A DNA stretch of 64,000 bases from Telmatactis stephensoni (GCA_029948255.1 JALIZF010001717.1:1-64000); one strand, 5' to 3'; counted from the first letter of the stretch, positions 1 to 12,533 are shown. The notes: a model not told the origin generated them from the sequence alone. Program-made: numbers and translations.

Positions 1-273
1 GGATTAACTGCATGGCCAGTGATTTCAATTTAAAAATATTACACAGAGATATTTTGATTGCAAAATACAAAGAAATGTACTATTAAAATCAGTAGACCGC
101 GGCACCCAGTCTTTTTATCATCGATCTGTCACTCACCAGAATCTGTCACGTGGTAGCTTTTTAATGTACCACGTGGGACAATTTTGACATCATGTGATAT
201 CGTTGCTGTTGAATTGCCGTTGTTTATTTTGATTTTACTATCAAGAGCAGTGTAGTCAAACGAAGCATGATAA

Positions 274-1495
274 ATGTCTCAGTTTTCGATGTATCGGCTA
301 AAAATTAAGTTAGATAATGACAGATATGGTGTCTCTTTTATCGGCCCCAATGAAGTTGACAAATTTGACTACAGTTCACTGGTTGAGAGAATTCGCGCCC
401 TTTCAAAACGCTACAGTTATCTACAGCCCGAGCAACTCCGAGTGCAATACTGTGACGGTGAGAAATGTTTTGTCGATCTCACTCCGAATAATCCATGTGC
501 TTTGGTGGAAATGTTTAGATGTGCTTCTTCTGTAGAAAACACAGACTTCAAACGAATTACCCTTAGAGTTGAAGAAGCTAACTCTCCTGCGTTTAGCCCA
601 CTGACAAAACTGAAGCGACAAGAACAAAGACCAACTTCTAGTCAAAGTTCACGAAGTCTATTTGTTGATTTTCTTCCTTCAGCCAAATCAGGGCCAGCCA
701 TACAATTGTTATCTCAAGTTCAAGCTTTGTACCACATGCCCCGAATAGCTGTCAACCAGTCACACCAGTTGTTTTTCAAGTCTCCCTTGGAAAAATATAT
801 TGATAACCTAAAAGAAAACTTGCGAGATGCTAAAGAAAGAGAACGAAGAGTCTCGGAATGGCTGCAAGAACGCTCTGAAAAGAATTAAAAAAGTCAAGTT
901 CAACGCCAAGGACCGATGTGTAGCAATTGCCACCGCAGGGAAGGACACAATCGCCTGAATTGCCCATACCAGAAGTGTGATACTTTCTTTCATTGCGGAA
1001 AACTGGCTAAACACCCTGAAGTAAAAGCAGAAGTAAAGGATGTAGAGTGGCAGCAAAGAGATCTGGTCAAGGAGATTTCATCAATTGAAAATGATTTAAA
1101 AGTAAAAGAGGCGTCTGCTGCTTCGATCAAAGAACGGTATATTTACAAAGTCAGGACTTCTCTCATTGAGAGCGATCCTACCAAATACTTAAACGTCGTT
1201 GCCGATGGAAAATTGGTTTCAGTTAAATAAAGATTCCAAAAAGCTTGAAAACATTCTTAAAGGCAAAATCCCACCTCCTGGGTTTGATATTCAAAAGGCG
1301 CTAAATGAAACTGACCCAACTTTGAATCAGTCTGTTCTTCAAAGCTGGAAAACAAGTGTACAAAATCCATATCGAAGGCTTTGGCAGGATCGAGGTGTTA
1401 ACTGGCCGACTGCTACTAGTACAAGTACTAATACTGCTGCGGGATCTGATGATTACCTGCTGGCCCTTGGGATTCAAAAAAGTTTAAATGAGTGA
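274..1495 (+). pseudogene. Broken PB1-like / zinc-knuckle protein gene
   Basis: An intronless coding stretch in three pieces. Piece 1 (274-888, 204 codons) begins with a domain resembling PB1: a short basic strand with KIKL, a RIRALSKRY helix, then an acidic YCDGEKCFVDL turn. It ends in a charged coiled-coil-like tail. An in-frame TAA at 886-888 is followed in the same frame by a Cys/His cluster at 916 onward (CSNC, GHNRLNC, then C-x4-HCG and KH), which looks like a zinc knuckle, and then a coil. Near 1,199-1,230 the frame shifts by one base into a third piece ending at 1,495. Continuity of sense across both breaks suggests one ancestral protein of roughly 400 residues, now disabled or with sequence errors. 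A polyadenylation-like AATAAA lies at about 1,682. The absence of introns fits a retrocopy or a transposon-associated gene. I do not recognise the family. Confidence 0.55.
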
Positions 1496-1699
1496 CCTTT
1501 TTGATATATAAACTTACTGATGCTGACTATGATAATATGTTGACTGACTTTGACTGTAATAAATGTTATGCTGGTCATGTTGAGTTCATAGCATTGACTT
1601 TTTATCGAATTCTAGTTGTTGTATACTATGTTATGACATTTTTCTCACGGATTGTTTTCAAAAAATTGTGTTTTTTGTTTTAATAAACAGTAGCACAAA

Positions 1700-3870
1700 C
1701 TATGACGAATTGCTCGTCGCGCCAATCATCAAGCTGATCGTCGCGCCGTAGTTAAATGAGCCAAAGCGACCAAAGGGGAAATTTCCTGTAAAAGAAATTT
1801 TGAATCCAAGAGTATGACTGCCACTTAGTTATATTATGTTCTGTTTGAATATTGTGTTCATAAAGTTGTCATTTTGTAAATAAAATACAATGATAAATTA
1901 CGTACATCATTAATGATCTGATGCTCAATTCACACGCTCGCACGAGATAAGAAATAAAAAAATTATTTAAAAGTCTTAAAAAAACTTCAATGCCTTTGTA
2001 ATGTATACACCTTACTGGTAAAGGATTGGATATTTAGTGTCGAGAAATAAAAAGAAATTGATCTACTAGTTTTCAAGAAACAGTATTATTAACGTGGATG
2101 TCGAATTCTGAGATAAATGCAGCAATTTAGTGCTTTATGTACAGTCGTCTCAACAGCGATCAAAAACAGCAAATACGATGACATATTCACAAAATAAAGA
2201 ACCATACCTTGGTATTATTTGGAACCAAAAATATTGCAACTTTTCTTTGGAAAATCATTGTTATAAAATTAATCTAGTAAAGCACCCACAGTTTTAAATT
2301 TCTTTAAAGTTAAATAATTGTTCCGTTTTTACTCAAAATCGGCTTAATAGAATTTCTTGAAACGCTCTCACATTATAGGCAAACATTTGATTTACAAAGT
2401 CTCATAAATCGTTTTTCTCCATGACGGGTTCACACCGATCTAAGTGTGTTTGCATAAATTAGCGAGTCAACCCCTCAAATCGGGGTTCCACATGCAAATT
2501 AGTAGATGTTGCTACGCAACAAACAAATAAAGACTCACTAAAGAGTCTGGTAACGAACAATTTTCCGCCAAGATCAAAACCGTTTTTTTTCGTCAAAGCT
2601 CGTCGAAGAGTAGAGATTTACAAATAGTTTAAAATACCGCACAGTAACAAAAAAAGAAACTTGGCCATTGTTAAAGAAGGAGAACTCCAACACACCTGTC
2701 AGTCAAATTAACACACAAGTATCAAGACAATGGAAAGAACTGTCGGAGGAAACAAAACAGATATACTCTGATTTAGGGAAGCAACACTTTAATGAAATGT
2801 TAGATCGGTCACTTTAGAGCACATGCTCAGTAAGAGAGAGTAATAATTAGGTATTTAATATGCAGATTCAATATTGTTTTACTGATGCTGTGTATAAGTA
2901 GAACAAATTAACTAAGTTGCACACTTTGGTTATTGTGCAATATAAATATAAAATGGAATTATGAAAACCAATTTTAGCCATATTGTATGATTTCATTCAA
3001 CTTTTATTCAGCATTTTTACATAATATTGTTATAAATTAATCTAAATTAAATAACCACCTAATTCCAGGTAAAACATTGTTGGTCATATTAATTTCCAAA
3101 CAAGAGAGCAAGAAATATATTGTATATTTTTGTGACATATCTGAATGATGGTGTCCCTCAATAAATGTTATCTAAGAGGAAACTGTATTCATGCTGTTTT
3201 GTTTTATAACAATTCTTTACTTTTAATTAATAACTTATCATTTAGAGTTTCTTTTTGTTATAAACCTCTGATTCACAAAAAAAAACCTAGTTGTTAAGAT
3301 TATATTATTGGTTTTCATCTGTTATTACTGATTTTATGACTAATTTTTGATTTACAGGTTGAAGTCACTGTAGGTTTTCTTTTTTCTCTTCTGACTCATT
3401 TGACTATTACATATACTGCTAGTAATTTTTTGTTTCATATGTTCAACAAAATCACTCTTCATTCATAAAACAAAGATTAGCAGTTAATGTGTAAAAGTAA
3501 AATGTGTTTTGGGTTTTTCTTTTTCTCTATCTAATTACAACTACCAGTTTTTGTTTCACAGGTTTAATTAATCTTCACTCATGAAACAGCTTATACTTAA
3601 TGTGTAATTTGTATTGTTTCTCTTTTTATTTTCTCTTTCTTTGACTAGCTGTTACAATTTTGTTCAATGTGTAAAATCCCTCCAGTTCACTCCCTTCCCA
3701 TCCCAAAGACAAAGCACAAGAGTATTGATTTCAAAGGGTTTTATTTTATATTGAAAAATTGAGAACTGGCTAAGATTTCTTAAAACGATTTACATTGATT
3801 ATGTCAGTAAACTTGTCCATGGAATACAGGAAACTATACACAGTTTTCTGTCTCTTTGAAACTTATGTAC
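1700..3870. other. Gene-less AT-rich stretch
   Basis: Follows the polyadenylation-like site of the broken PB1 gene. It is AT-rich with short homopolymers and stop codons in all frames. I see no coding signal, RNA gene or clear repeat pair here. Confidence 0.4.
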
Positions 3871-3872
3871 AT

Positions 3873-6018
3873 TGTGTAGTTCCAGAAATTATCCATACCC
3901 CCCCCCCCCCCCCCACGGAGGGATAAATAATTTCCGAGGGGTAGGGGGGTCAAAATCGTCTAAATTTCCAGGAGGGGGGGTGTTTACGTTAACACGTTTT
4001 CCGAACGGTATTTTTACAAAAATACTCTAAAAATACTCCAAATGCCATAACCAAGCCTCGCATATGAAACAGTATTGATCACTCAGCGTCTTTAATCATT
4101 TCTTGAAGCATAATTTGCACTTTCTTTCAGCTTAGATCAGTCTTACGATGCCTTCGATATAGTCGCCATTTTGATTTATGAGAATGACCGCTGACCGGAA
4201 TGACTGCTGACCATATTCGAAAACAAAATGGCTGCCGCGAACGTTCCGATCCTCTATAAACAACGTCTTTTTCGGAATATTACTCCAATGTCACAGGTCT
4301 TGCCAAGGCAAAATATCGAGAACAAGACGCACACGTGCGTTCACTCGTGCCCCGGGAGCCTTTCAGTGACCGGCCCCGTGCGTACTCTTCCCCGAGCCGT
4401 TTCACGCATTCTTCACTTAACCGTAACATAATAAAGACCTTTTTTGACCTTTTTAGAGAATATCTGATTAGTCAATTTGTCTGTCAGCAGCTTAGTGTTT
4501 GCCTTTATCACAACATGCAAAAATATACCAGTTTATTCAACTTTTTATTTCACTATATATCTCAATTGTTTGCTGCAAAGACTTCTACAACGACGTTTTT
4601 GACACTCAATAACAAGTCGTGTATTTTTTCGGCGTTCATGTTTCAGATGTTTTATCTATTACGTGACCAAACGCGTCAGGTCAAATAGAGTCTTGATTCC
4701 ATGAAAATATATGAATAAATTGTCTGGCCAGAATTGTGTTAAAATTCATTACAAAAACGTCTCAAGATCTCTTGAATGCTTGAATGAAAAATATAATTGA
4801 CTTGCCTCTATATCCGTAACATATAATAAAGACCTTTTTTGACCTTTTTAGAGAATATCTGATTAGTCAATTTGTCTGTCAGCAGCTTAGTGTTTGCCTT
4901 TATCCCAACATGCAAAAATATACCAGTTTATTCAACTTTTTATTTCACTATATATCTCAATTGTTTGCTGTAAAGACTTCTACAACGACGTTTTTGACAC
5001 AATAACAAAGCGTGTATTTTTTCGGCGTTCATGTTTCAGATGTTTTATCTATTACGTGACCAAACGCATCAGGTCAAATAGAGCCTTGATTCCATGAAAA
5101 TATATAAATAAATTGTCTGGCCAGAATTGTGTTAAAATTCATTACAAAAACGTCTCAAGATCTCTTGAATGCTTGAATGAAAAATATAATTGACTTGCCT
5201 CTATATGCGTTCGTTTAGCAACATGTAGGGTGAGAAATTCGTAGATTTCCAGCTCAAAGGAATTGTTACGAGTCGCGAGAGCTTCAGTTTTCAAGTACTC
5301 CATCGGAGTTCGATATTTGGTCAAAGTATTGGAGATCAAGCTCAAAATAACAGCCCATTCTGAAGCTCTCATAAGTGTCTAGGTATATCTCGAGTTAAAA
5401 GCTCCATTTTCTATTGTCTCACTGCTGGAAAAGCCTGTCTCTGAAAGCCATTTTTTGGGCTGTCCGCCATCTTGCATTCCTAAAGTTCCTGACTGGCGTT
5501 CACTTCCAAGACCTTCGAAGAGTTCGCACTCGCTCAAAGGTGATGAATGAAGGGCATTGTTTCTTGCGCTCTGAACCAATCAGGAGCTTTAACACGTGAC
5601 CGATTGCGCAAGAAAGGCCTCTTTCTGTCGACGACCATAGGAAAAAAAAAAACAGTTGCATTTTATAACTCGTTCCCGGCCTAAAGGCCTGGGCACGAGT
5701 AAAAAGTTGAATTATGTGGATTCGATCCATATCTTTTGAATAAAAGCGATTGTAGCGAAGAATTAGCGAAGTTTCCATGCGTCATATTAGAATACTACGT
5801 ACTCGAAACCTCGTGGCCAACTGGAAAGCAAATGAAGGCTTACAAGTCTCTAGAAGAATTTCCTAGAGGTGGGGGTACACATGTTAAATCAAAGTGGAAA
5901 TTCCAGGGGGTAGGGGGGATTTCTAAACAACCTCAAAACAAGAATTTCTGGGGGGTATGGGGGGTCTGAAAAAAAATCCCTCCGTGGGGGGGGTATGGAT
6001 AATTTCTGGAACTACACA
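3873..6018. mobile_element. 2.1 kb inverted-repeat element with poly-C ends
   Basis: The left end reads GTGTAGTTCCAGAAATTATC, then a run of C and CACGGAGGGA. The right end at about 5,975-6,018 is its reverse complement, with TCCCTCCGTG, a G run and GGATAATTTCTGGAACTAC. Further G-rich subrepeats lie just inside both ends (AATTTCCAGG-type motifs at about 3,963 and 5,900). The interior holds a tandem duplication and no credible transposase, so this looks non-autonomous. No clear target duplication was found, so the exact ends are uncertain. Confidence 0.55.
4421..5205. repeat. Tandem direct duplication, unit about 393 bp
   Basis: Two adjacent copies, 4,421-4,813 and 4,814-5,205, both begin CCGTAACATA and run through GACCTTTTTTGACC, GTCTGTCAGCAGC and TCTGGCCAGAATTGTG to GACTTGCCTCTATAT. 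They differ at a handful of positions, so the duplication is fairly recent. Short ORFs seen in both copies are by-products of the repeat. Confidence 0.85.
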
Positions 6019-6167
6019 TTTGTTGATTGTGTAAGCAATGAATTGGTTTTACTGTACTCTATAATTAGCCTAATGCTGGTCTTGTAAACAACTATAAGGT
6101 AAAACGTTCACCAGCAGGCAAGTACGATAAAACTCAATTCATTACAACTAAAATGTCAAAAGAAATA

Positions 6168-7130
6168 TTATTGCTTTAAAGCTAGATATGCTTTACAACG
6201 TTGCCTATATTCTGTGCATAAAGGAAAGGGAGCCTCCTGATAGCGGAATGAAACCTTAAGAGTAAATGCAGACTTATCTACGAAAACACAAACTTCAGTA
6301 ACAAACTTAAAATGGCAGTCAGTGACACTAGTATTACTAATTAGAGGCTTGACATCCCATCCCTTCCCAAGTAACTTACCTAAGACAATGAAACCATCCC
6401 CAGATAAACTATAGGTTATTCGAAAGTTATTATAGGAAGTGAGCCCGGAAAATATAACAGAATCGTGAAAAGGCTCAAAAGGACCAAGACTAATCCGTGT
6501 AGACGATCTGTTGGCAGAATTACTAATATTACTGTTAACAGTCTGACAAAGCTGTGCACCTAGAGAATAACGCCTTAAATCTCTCACGTAACTCACGCCA
6601 AAATGAGTCCCGTGACATCGACGTACTCGTTCATGGCAGTCACAAACGACATCATTTACTACCTTTGAAACATTTGGCGACAACACAAAATCGGACTTAC
6701 CACAAGACTTTGATACAAACGAACAGCTACCTGTACAGACAAAGTCAAACAAAACAGACAAAATACGTGGCAAAGCATTCTCTCTCTCTACACAAACACA
6801 GCGAAGACATTTTACATACACAGGAGACTCAGCACTCTCTTTAAAAATTCTCGAAACTAAAAACGGACAACAAAATGAATCTAGAAAACATAACGAACTG
6901 ACCTTTATCATGATGTTACTTAACTCATCTATGTAAACAGAATAATCTATTAGTAAGTTATCTTGCTGTTCTGGACTGGCATTAGGCAGTTTAGTTGGCT
7001 TAACGCTGATTGGCTGCATTGTGGAAGCATTTTTCTCTGTGTTGTTCGCTGGACGCTTTCTTTTTTTGGCGATCGTGGTAGTCTGTATACGGCTCTGAAG
7101 ATAAAGGTCCCATGGTCTGTACAGTCTCAC
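6168..7130 (-). CDS. Unrecognised Cys-rich ORF, possible exon
   Basis: Open for about 320 codons on the minus strand, unusually long for this AT-rich DNA. It begins with a basic segment (KKRKRP) and continues into a Cys-rich middle with several C-x-C and C-x2-C pairs (KCLRCVCVE, DCHERVRRC) before a stop. There is no clear ATG: the frame is open back through a GTG into GEKVRLYRPWDLYL, so this may be an exon or a remnant frame-shifted from the adjacent Tudor-like exon upstream. No known domain was recognised. Confidence 0.3.
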   Translation of the reverse strand: MRLYRPWDLYLQSRIQTTTIAKKRKRPANNTEKNASTMQPISVKPTKLPNASPEQQDNLLIDYSVYIDELSNIMIKVSSLCFLDSFCCPFLVSRIFKESAESPVYVKCLRCVCVERENALPRILSVLFDFVCTGSCSFVSKSCGKSDFVLSPNVSKVVNDVVCDCHERVRRCHGTHFGVSYVRDLRRYSLGAQLCQTVNSNISNSANRSSTRISLGPFEPFHDSVIFSGLTSYNNFRITYSLSGDGFIVLGKLLGKGWDVKPLISNTSVTDCHFKFVTEVCVFVDKSAFTLKVSFRYQEAPFPLCTEYRQRCKAYLALKQ

Positions 7131-7357
7131 TTTTTCTCCTCTGATATCATCTCTTGAATAGGATCCACCGTTTCAACGATAACAGGCTCAATGTTACTGG
7201 TAAAAAGTTCATCCCCTCAAATTATTTTTGACAGCTTGGGATTCTGTAAGAGAGAGATATTGATCAATTAATGAATGTAGCCAATAAAACCCGACCAGTT
7301 CAAGGTTTCCATGGGATCAATCGTAAGTGCAAAACTATCGATGCAAAATCACTTTAC

Positions 7358-7675
7358 CTCGTTTGTTCCTTTGGGGGGATTTTGACGTCTCGATCTTGTG
7401 TCAGCTCTTGTGATCGGATGGATCCAAGATTCGTTTGAAACAATTCGGTTGAATTTTGAACTCCATGATGTGAAGTTAACAAGCAGACCATTTGGTTGTT
7501 CATCTAGAACTTCACACACGTGCCAAACTCCTTCATCATCAAGGACTTCAGCCTTATCGCCTTTTCTCAAGTTTTTAAACATGTTTAGTACAGCTGATTC
7601 GATAAGAACTGATTGCTTTTTAAATTTACTCGCTGAACTTTGGAGATTGTCACGAGCCAATAAGGATATCTGTTT
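7358..7675 (-). CDS. Tudor/Agenet-like domain exon
   Basis: Minus-strand exon ending at a plausible donor (AACGAG then GTAAAG). From an internal Met it encodes FKNLRKGDKAEVLDDEGVW, then a HVCEVLDE strand, NFTSWSSKFNRIV and ESWIHP. That spacing of a basic entry, an acidic turn, a W-x-x-x-x-V strand and a second W/F strand ending WIHP resembles Tudor, Agenet or Tudor-knot folds that bind methylated or RNA-linked ligands. The upstream boundary is uncertain: either an acceptor near 7,675 (AAACAG) or an unseen ATG. The next segment downstream (about 7,240) has in-frame stops in the simplest splice, so the gene may be decayed. Confidence 0.4.
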
Positions 7676-7739
7676 ACATTACGTTACCTTGCCAACAATG
7701 ACAGAGCATACACAGAGACAAAAAATGGTTTAGACTTGT

Positions 7740-8650
7740 TTCTTCACACTCGGTAGGCTTTTACATCAATTACGCATGCATTGAATATTAATTAGTCTCG
7801 TCCTCAATGACACACTTAGATCGGCGTGAAGTCGTAATGCATCGAGGTCTGGATTTTGAGAAAATTGACAAAACTTAAAATCCAGTGTATCACAATTTCA
7901 ATGTTAAAAAAGCTCCGATTTCAACCAAACTAGTATCATTATAAAATTCGGTCCATTTGTAGTAGGTGTGCATAAAATGTTGGTCAACTTAATTCTGTAA
8001 CGCGATTAATAGCCACTTCAATTCGACTACCCGCACACTGGCGAAACTGGGTCGAGCCACCTTAAATTTCTGCATAATTTGACACATTTTCTGCATAATT
8101 GTCGATTTTTCTACATCATATCTTCTGAAATTTCCACATAATTTCTTATTTTCCTACACCCTATCAACATAAAACACAAAACATTTTTGATCAATTCTCT
8201 GAAATAAGAGCAGATTTGGAATTATTTTCTGCAGCTTGAAAACATGAGCCCCTAAATTTTGTTAAACATTGACAAATTTAGTCTTCTAAATTACACTCAA
8301 AATCATGTTATTATACATATATACATATTATACATATTATACATATACATAGAAATCACAAGTTAAATATAATCATATCAATATAAAAGGCATATAATTA
8401 GTTTTCACTATATCTATGCCCTTCTCCTACTGTATTATAGTTGCCACACATTTGTAAATAATCATTGAGAACCAAATAAACGCAAAAAAAGGAAAAGGCA
8501 AAATTTTGTTCTTTGATGAGTTTTTCATTGCTATTGTGTGCTTGCATCAATTGGAGCTCATCTGGTTCAAAATTTGGGCCACACATTCAAACATTCAAAC
8601 ATTCTTCAAAGAGGTAAAATCTCACAGACCAACACATGATAGCACTAAAA
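7740..8650. other. Gene-less stretch with TATACA microsatellite
   Basis: Non-coding AT-rich DNA. A TATACATA-type simple repeat lies at about 8,310-8,350 and a short ACATTCAA tandem at about 8,583-8,605. Confidence 0.5.
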
Positions 8651-8651
8651 T

Positions 8652-9362
8652 TTCTGGCGAATTGCTTTTTTACACAATACCAATATTCAGCAGCATCACC
8701 TATATGACTTTCGGTGGTAATGGAGACATTGTAACTTCTTGTCACCACCTTATAAGCACTCACAAGTTAATATTGCTTAAAGGGGCTTAAAGGGGCACAG
8801 TTAGTTTAAAGAAGGGTATAGGGGTATTGTCTTTTATAATTCCCCCCCCACCCCCCCCACACACACACACACCCACTGAGCCTGAAAATCAAGGGTGCCG
8901 TCAAAAAGCATGCAAGTACTGATATTTAAGGGAAATCCTGCATAGCCACGGAGGGAAAAAGGAATATTGTGCACACACAAAATTGCTCACCACCCCACCC
9001 CACCCCCCCCCCCCCCCCCCCTCAAAAATCTAATGGTCCATCTGTAATGTGAACTTGAACATTCACTTGACCGCTCATGACACTATGCACTGTTTGTAGA
9101 AGGTTTTTTATCCAGGACCAATTAAAATATGAAATGAAATAGTTTGCGCGCAGTTTATGTAAAATTCCACCCAAATTCAGCAGCACTCAAGAGAAATCCA
9201 AGAGAAACATTAGTACACGTCATACTTTAAGATTCTTCGTTTAGCTGCATGTGTCTTAATTGCGTGCTTATCAGGCGATGACAAGCATTTACAACGTCTC
9301 CATTACCACCGAAAGTCATATAGGGATTGGTGATGCCGCTGAATATTGGTTTTGTATCACGG
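8652..9362. mobile_element. Foldback element, arms about 80 bp
   Basis: The segment at 8,670-8,730 (ACCAATATTCAGCAGCATCA, then ATGACTTTCGGTGGTAATGG) recurs as its reverse complement at 9,285-9,350. Between the arms are two poly-C/CA tracts near 8,840 and 9,000. No coding capacity was seen. It is best read as a non-autonomous inverted-repeat element; ends are approximate. Confidence 0.6.
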
Positions 9363-9399
9363 TTTTGGGCCTCTCTCTCTCTCTACGCCCGGGGCAAAT

Positions 9400-11690
9400 C
9401 GCTTCCCACTTAATTAAGTCAACTTGTTCAGCCAATTTTAAAACAAGCATGTACTGTCTTATTCCAAGAAATACAAGGCACTTGTTTTAAAAGCTGTTGT
9501 CAGTTTGGACTTTGCGAGTTATACCCTTGTTTACTCGACAATAAGTAAGCAAAAACGGCAACTCGCGAACACGAGCTGTCTCGGGGACTGTCTTCAAAGT
9601 TTAAACACGTCTTGTTTTTAAGAGTTATTCGAGTTATAACTGAAAAATTAGAAAACCAAACGCAGCTTATGCATTTTAAGTAAGTAGAACGATATATCCT
9701 TACCGACAGAGGTCACTTTTAAAGCCCAAATTTTCTTGGATGAAGCACAGCTGCTTCGTACACTACCGACTACCATGAGCAATCGAATGAGAGCGAGATG
9801 CATCATGGTATTGTTACACAGGAAGCCCTGCATGGCATTTTTTTTTTTTTTTTCCGTGTTGAACACAATGAAAATTATAAACATGACGAGGGTCTAGAAT
9901 TTCAACTAAAGACTTAACCTAATTTAAATGAAATTTAACCTGGATTTCCCCTGACAAAAAATTCATAAATTTATGACTTTAAAAACATGAAATGTAGGAT
10001 CGGTTCAAACGCACGGGCCGGCCCTCGGTCTTGAACTTCAGTGCAAACCCTCGCCCTAGCGTTTGAACCTTTATTTATTGTTTGGCAGGCCTACCCGAAA
10101 GAGAAAAAGGAAAAATCCATCCTGTAGTAAGGACTGGCGTTCCGGACCGTACCTGTTTTTACCTTTCTTGGCTGTTTTCTCTCGATTTGTCAGTCTTTTA
10201 TGAAGCTAACAGTCCACACGAGTGATAAATACAGCAAAAAATAAAATGACCAACGTTTTAGAATCAGCTTTGGATATTTTTCAAGAGATATTTTATACTA
10301 GATATTTGAGTTTTTGGCAAGATTAGTTCCAGTATACATATATAGAGAGAGAGCTTGAGGACTTCGGATTTCCACAGACGAGACGATTAGTTGTCGACAA
10401 TTATTTTTTATCGATAACTAAATGTGGTCGATTACTTTTTGTGATCCAATGAAGTATTCCACACACTAGATAGTTTGTTGTCGATAACTATGCAAAATCA
10501 GCGAGAGCTTGGTAGACTAGGCGCATTTTCGAAAAATCGGATACGCCTGGAGGCATTTTGGGGTAGAGGCTGGTAACATAACTATTCTAAACTGATTTGT
10601 CATGCTGAATCCGAATATGACTGTTACTAAGACGTATTCTGCAATCTTATACGTGTAAATGACGTATTTTGTGAATTGCTACAGTCATTTCATACTAACG
10701 GCTTTTTCATGTAATTCCAAAAGTTCCAAACTTAAAAACAATTACCATAGCTGGAAATAGCATATCAAAATCAGTAAAACTGTGAAGTTTGAAGGACGAC
10801 TGACGACTACGGCAGTCAATCTTCATTCAAAACACATCAAAATCCTCTATTTTTCTGTCATCCCCCCCGACCGGTCGCTGACCCAGAGGAACGCAAGCTC
10901 TTGGTACGAGATTGTTCACTCTACCGAAAGTCAAATGATTCCCGCCAAAATCGCGCGCTGTTGCGCCTATTCAATTTTGCCTGCCACAACAAGACCCTGT
11001 TTTGCATAGCAACCGTTTTCTAAAGTAAAGCTAAAACATCAGCATGATAAATTATAAGCGTTTGTTTATTTTACAATAAATTGTGTTTTCAGTACATCGA
11101 CTGTATCAAAAATTAGCTTTTGATATGGTACTCTTATGAATTGCTATTTATAAATTAGGTCGTTTATGTAAAATGTCCAATAAAATAAATATGAACGTTA
11201 TTCTATTCATCAAGCAGTTATAAATATATACTTTATCATTCAATAGTATACGTTTTTGAGAAAAAAAATTTTTGTAAGAAGTTGAAAAATACTTAAAAAC
11301 CTATGCTACTGTATTTGTAATGAAAGAATTTTAAAACGCCCTGTAAAATGAAAGACAATTTGTAAAGCCCAATGTAACGTAATTATAAAAAAAGGTACGG
11401 AATTTTCAAACACATTCACGTAACAACGTGTTTTGAAATATACGCATCATTATTTTTTCTCCAGTTTCGAAAAATTAGACAAAAAGGGCGATCGAGTGCG
11501 GGCCTAACCGAAGCACTGATAATGGGTATTCAAATTCAACCGAGCTCTGATATCACTTATTGTCATCATCATCATCATTTCATCATCATCATGAAAGAAT
11601 TCTAAACTTTATAAAATTATGCATTTCTTGGAAAATGTTCTTAAATTTAAGTGGAATGGGTATACTAAAAAAGAGAGCGTAATATTTAAC
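9400..11690. other. Gene-less stretch with repeat fragments
   Basis: No convincing ORF. It holds a T tract at about 9,840 and a short segment at about 10,004-10,075 bounded by GTTCAAACGC and GCGTTTGAACC. A reverse-complement relative of that segment lies at about 40,836-40,905. A CAT/ATC microsatellite lies at about 11,563-11,592. Confidence 0.45.
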
Positions 11691-11693
11691 TTT

Positions 11694-11819
11694 AGAGTAG
11701 TACCCTTACCGTTTCAGTGCGTGCCATGTTGTCTAAAACAACATTTGAAATTCCTGCCGCCAGGTAACTGTACCGTACCGTGCGCGGTGCCGTTTTCACA
11801 GTCATACGAAATCTACTCT
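11694..11819. mobile_element. Miniature palindromic element, AGAGTA ends
   Basis: It begins AGAGTAG and ends CTACTCT. Read from the right end inward it is AGAGTA, 14 bases, then GTGAAA, the same spacing seen in the other AGAGTG elements of this window. No coding content. Confidence 0.5.
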
Positions 11820-11859
11820 ACTTTCGTACGTGTGCTATCTATCATACATGATTATCACT

Positions 11860-12020
11860 AGTTTTTTGTTTCTTTGTTTTGTTTTTGGTTTTGCTTTTGT
11901 TTTTTTGTTTTTTGTTTTGTTGTTGTTGTTGTTGTTGTTTTTTTGTTTTTTTTCTTTGGTTGGTTGTTTGTTTTTTGTTTTGTTTTTGTTTTTTGTTTTT
12001 TTGTTTTTTTGTTTTGGGCT
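11860..12020. repeat. T-rich G/T low-complexity tract
   Basis: Irregular GTTTTT repeats plus a (GTT)n run. They create long artificial Phe/Val ORFs on the plus strand and Lys/Asn/Thr ORFs on the minus strand, none of them genes. Confidence 0.9.
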
Positions 12021-12460
12021 TCCTGTGTTTCTTGGGCTAACTTTGTGGATACGTCGTCCTTCATCGAAAAAAGGGAAGCCCAAAGAAACGAACAAATAAA
12101 CACAAAAAGACAAAATGAATTGAAAAACCGAAGTAAGGAGCCAAGACCTGTGCTAATCTGTCATGGATCTAAAGAAAGCACTGTGAACAAACGCTTGATT
12201 ATATAAATGCTTCTAAAATGGACCCATACCATTAAATAGTCAACCCCTCCCCTCCCACTCTAAGCATCCTACAATCGGCAAAATTGTTTTTAGCCATTCA
12301 TTTTCTCTTTTTTTCTCCTTATAGTTTTGGTGCAACTTAGATTATTTATGGAAATACAATAACTATTAATGTAAGTAAATGAATGGAAATTGTCACTCGG
12401 AATAATGTTAGAAATGTGTTTGCTTCATCGAGTGTAAATAAAGACTCGGAAAAAATCCGA

Positions 12461-12533
12461 GCCCCCAGCGGGGATTGAACCCACGACCTTCGGATTGCCG
12501 GTCCGATGCTCTAACCACTGAGCTATGGAAGGC
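12461..12533 (-). repeat. tRNA-like SINE head, left copy
   Basis: Reverse complement of the right copy. It has box A (TAGCTCAGTGGTTAGAGC) and box B (GGGTTCAATCCCC), a folded D arm, anticodon stem and T arm. The anticodon position reads GGC with C instead of U at position 33, and the first acceptor pair is mismatched. It is therefore a retroposon promoter rather than a working tRNA gene. Confidence 0.75.

Noticed and set aside
4228..5097. Plus-strand ORFs near 4.2-5.1 kb as a gene
   Set aside because: They fall in the tandem duplication inside an inverted-repeat element, with no domain and near-random composition.
11830..12206. Long Phe/Val and Lys/Asn/Thr ORFs on both strands
   Set aside because: Low-complexity GTTTTT DNA keeps frames open by chance; no domain or splice context.
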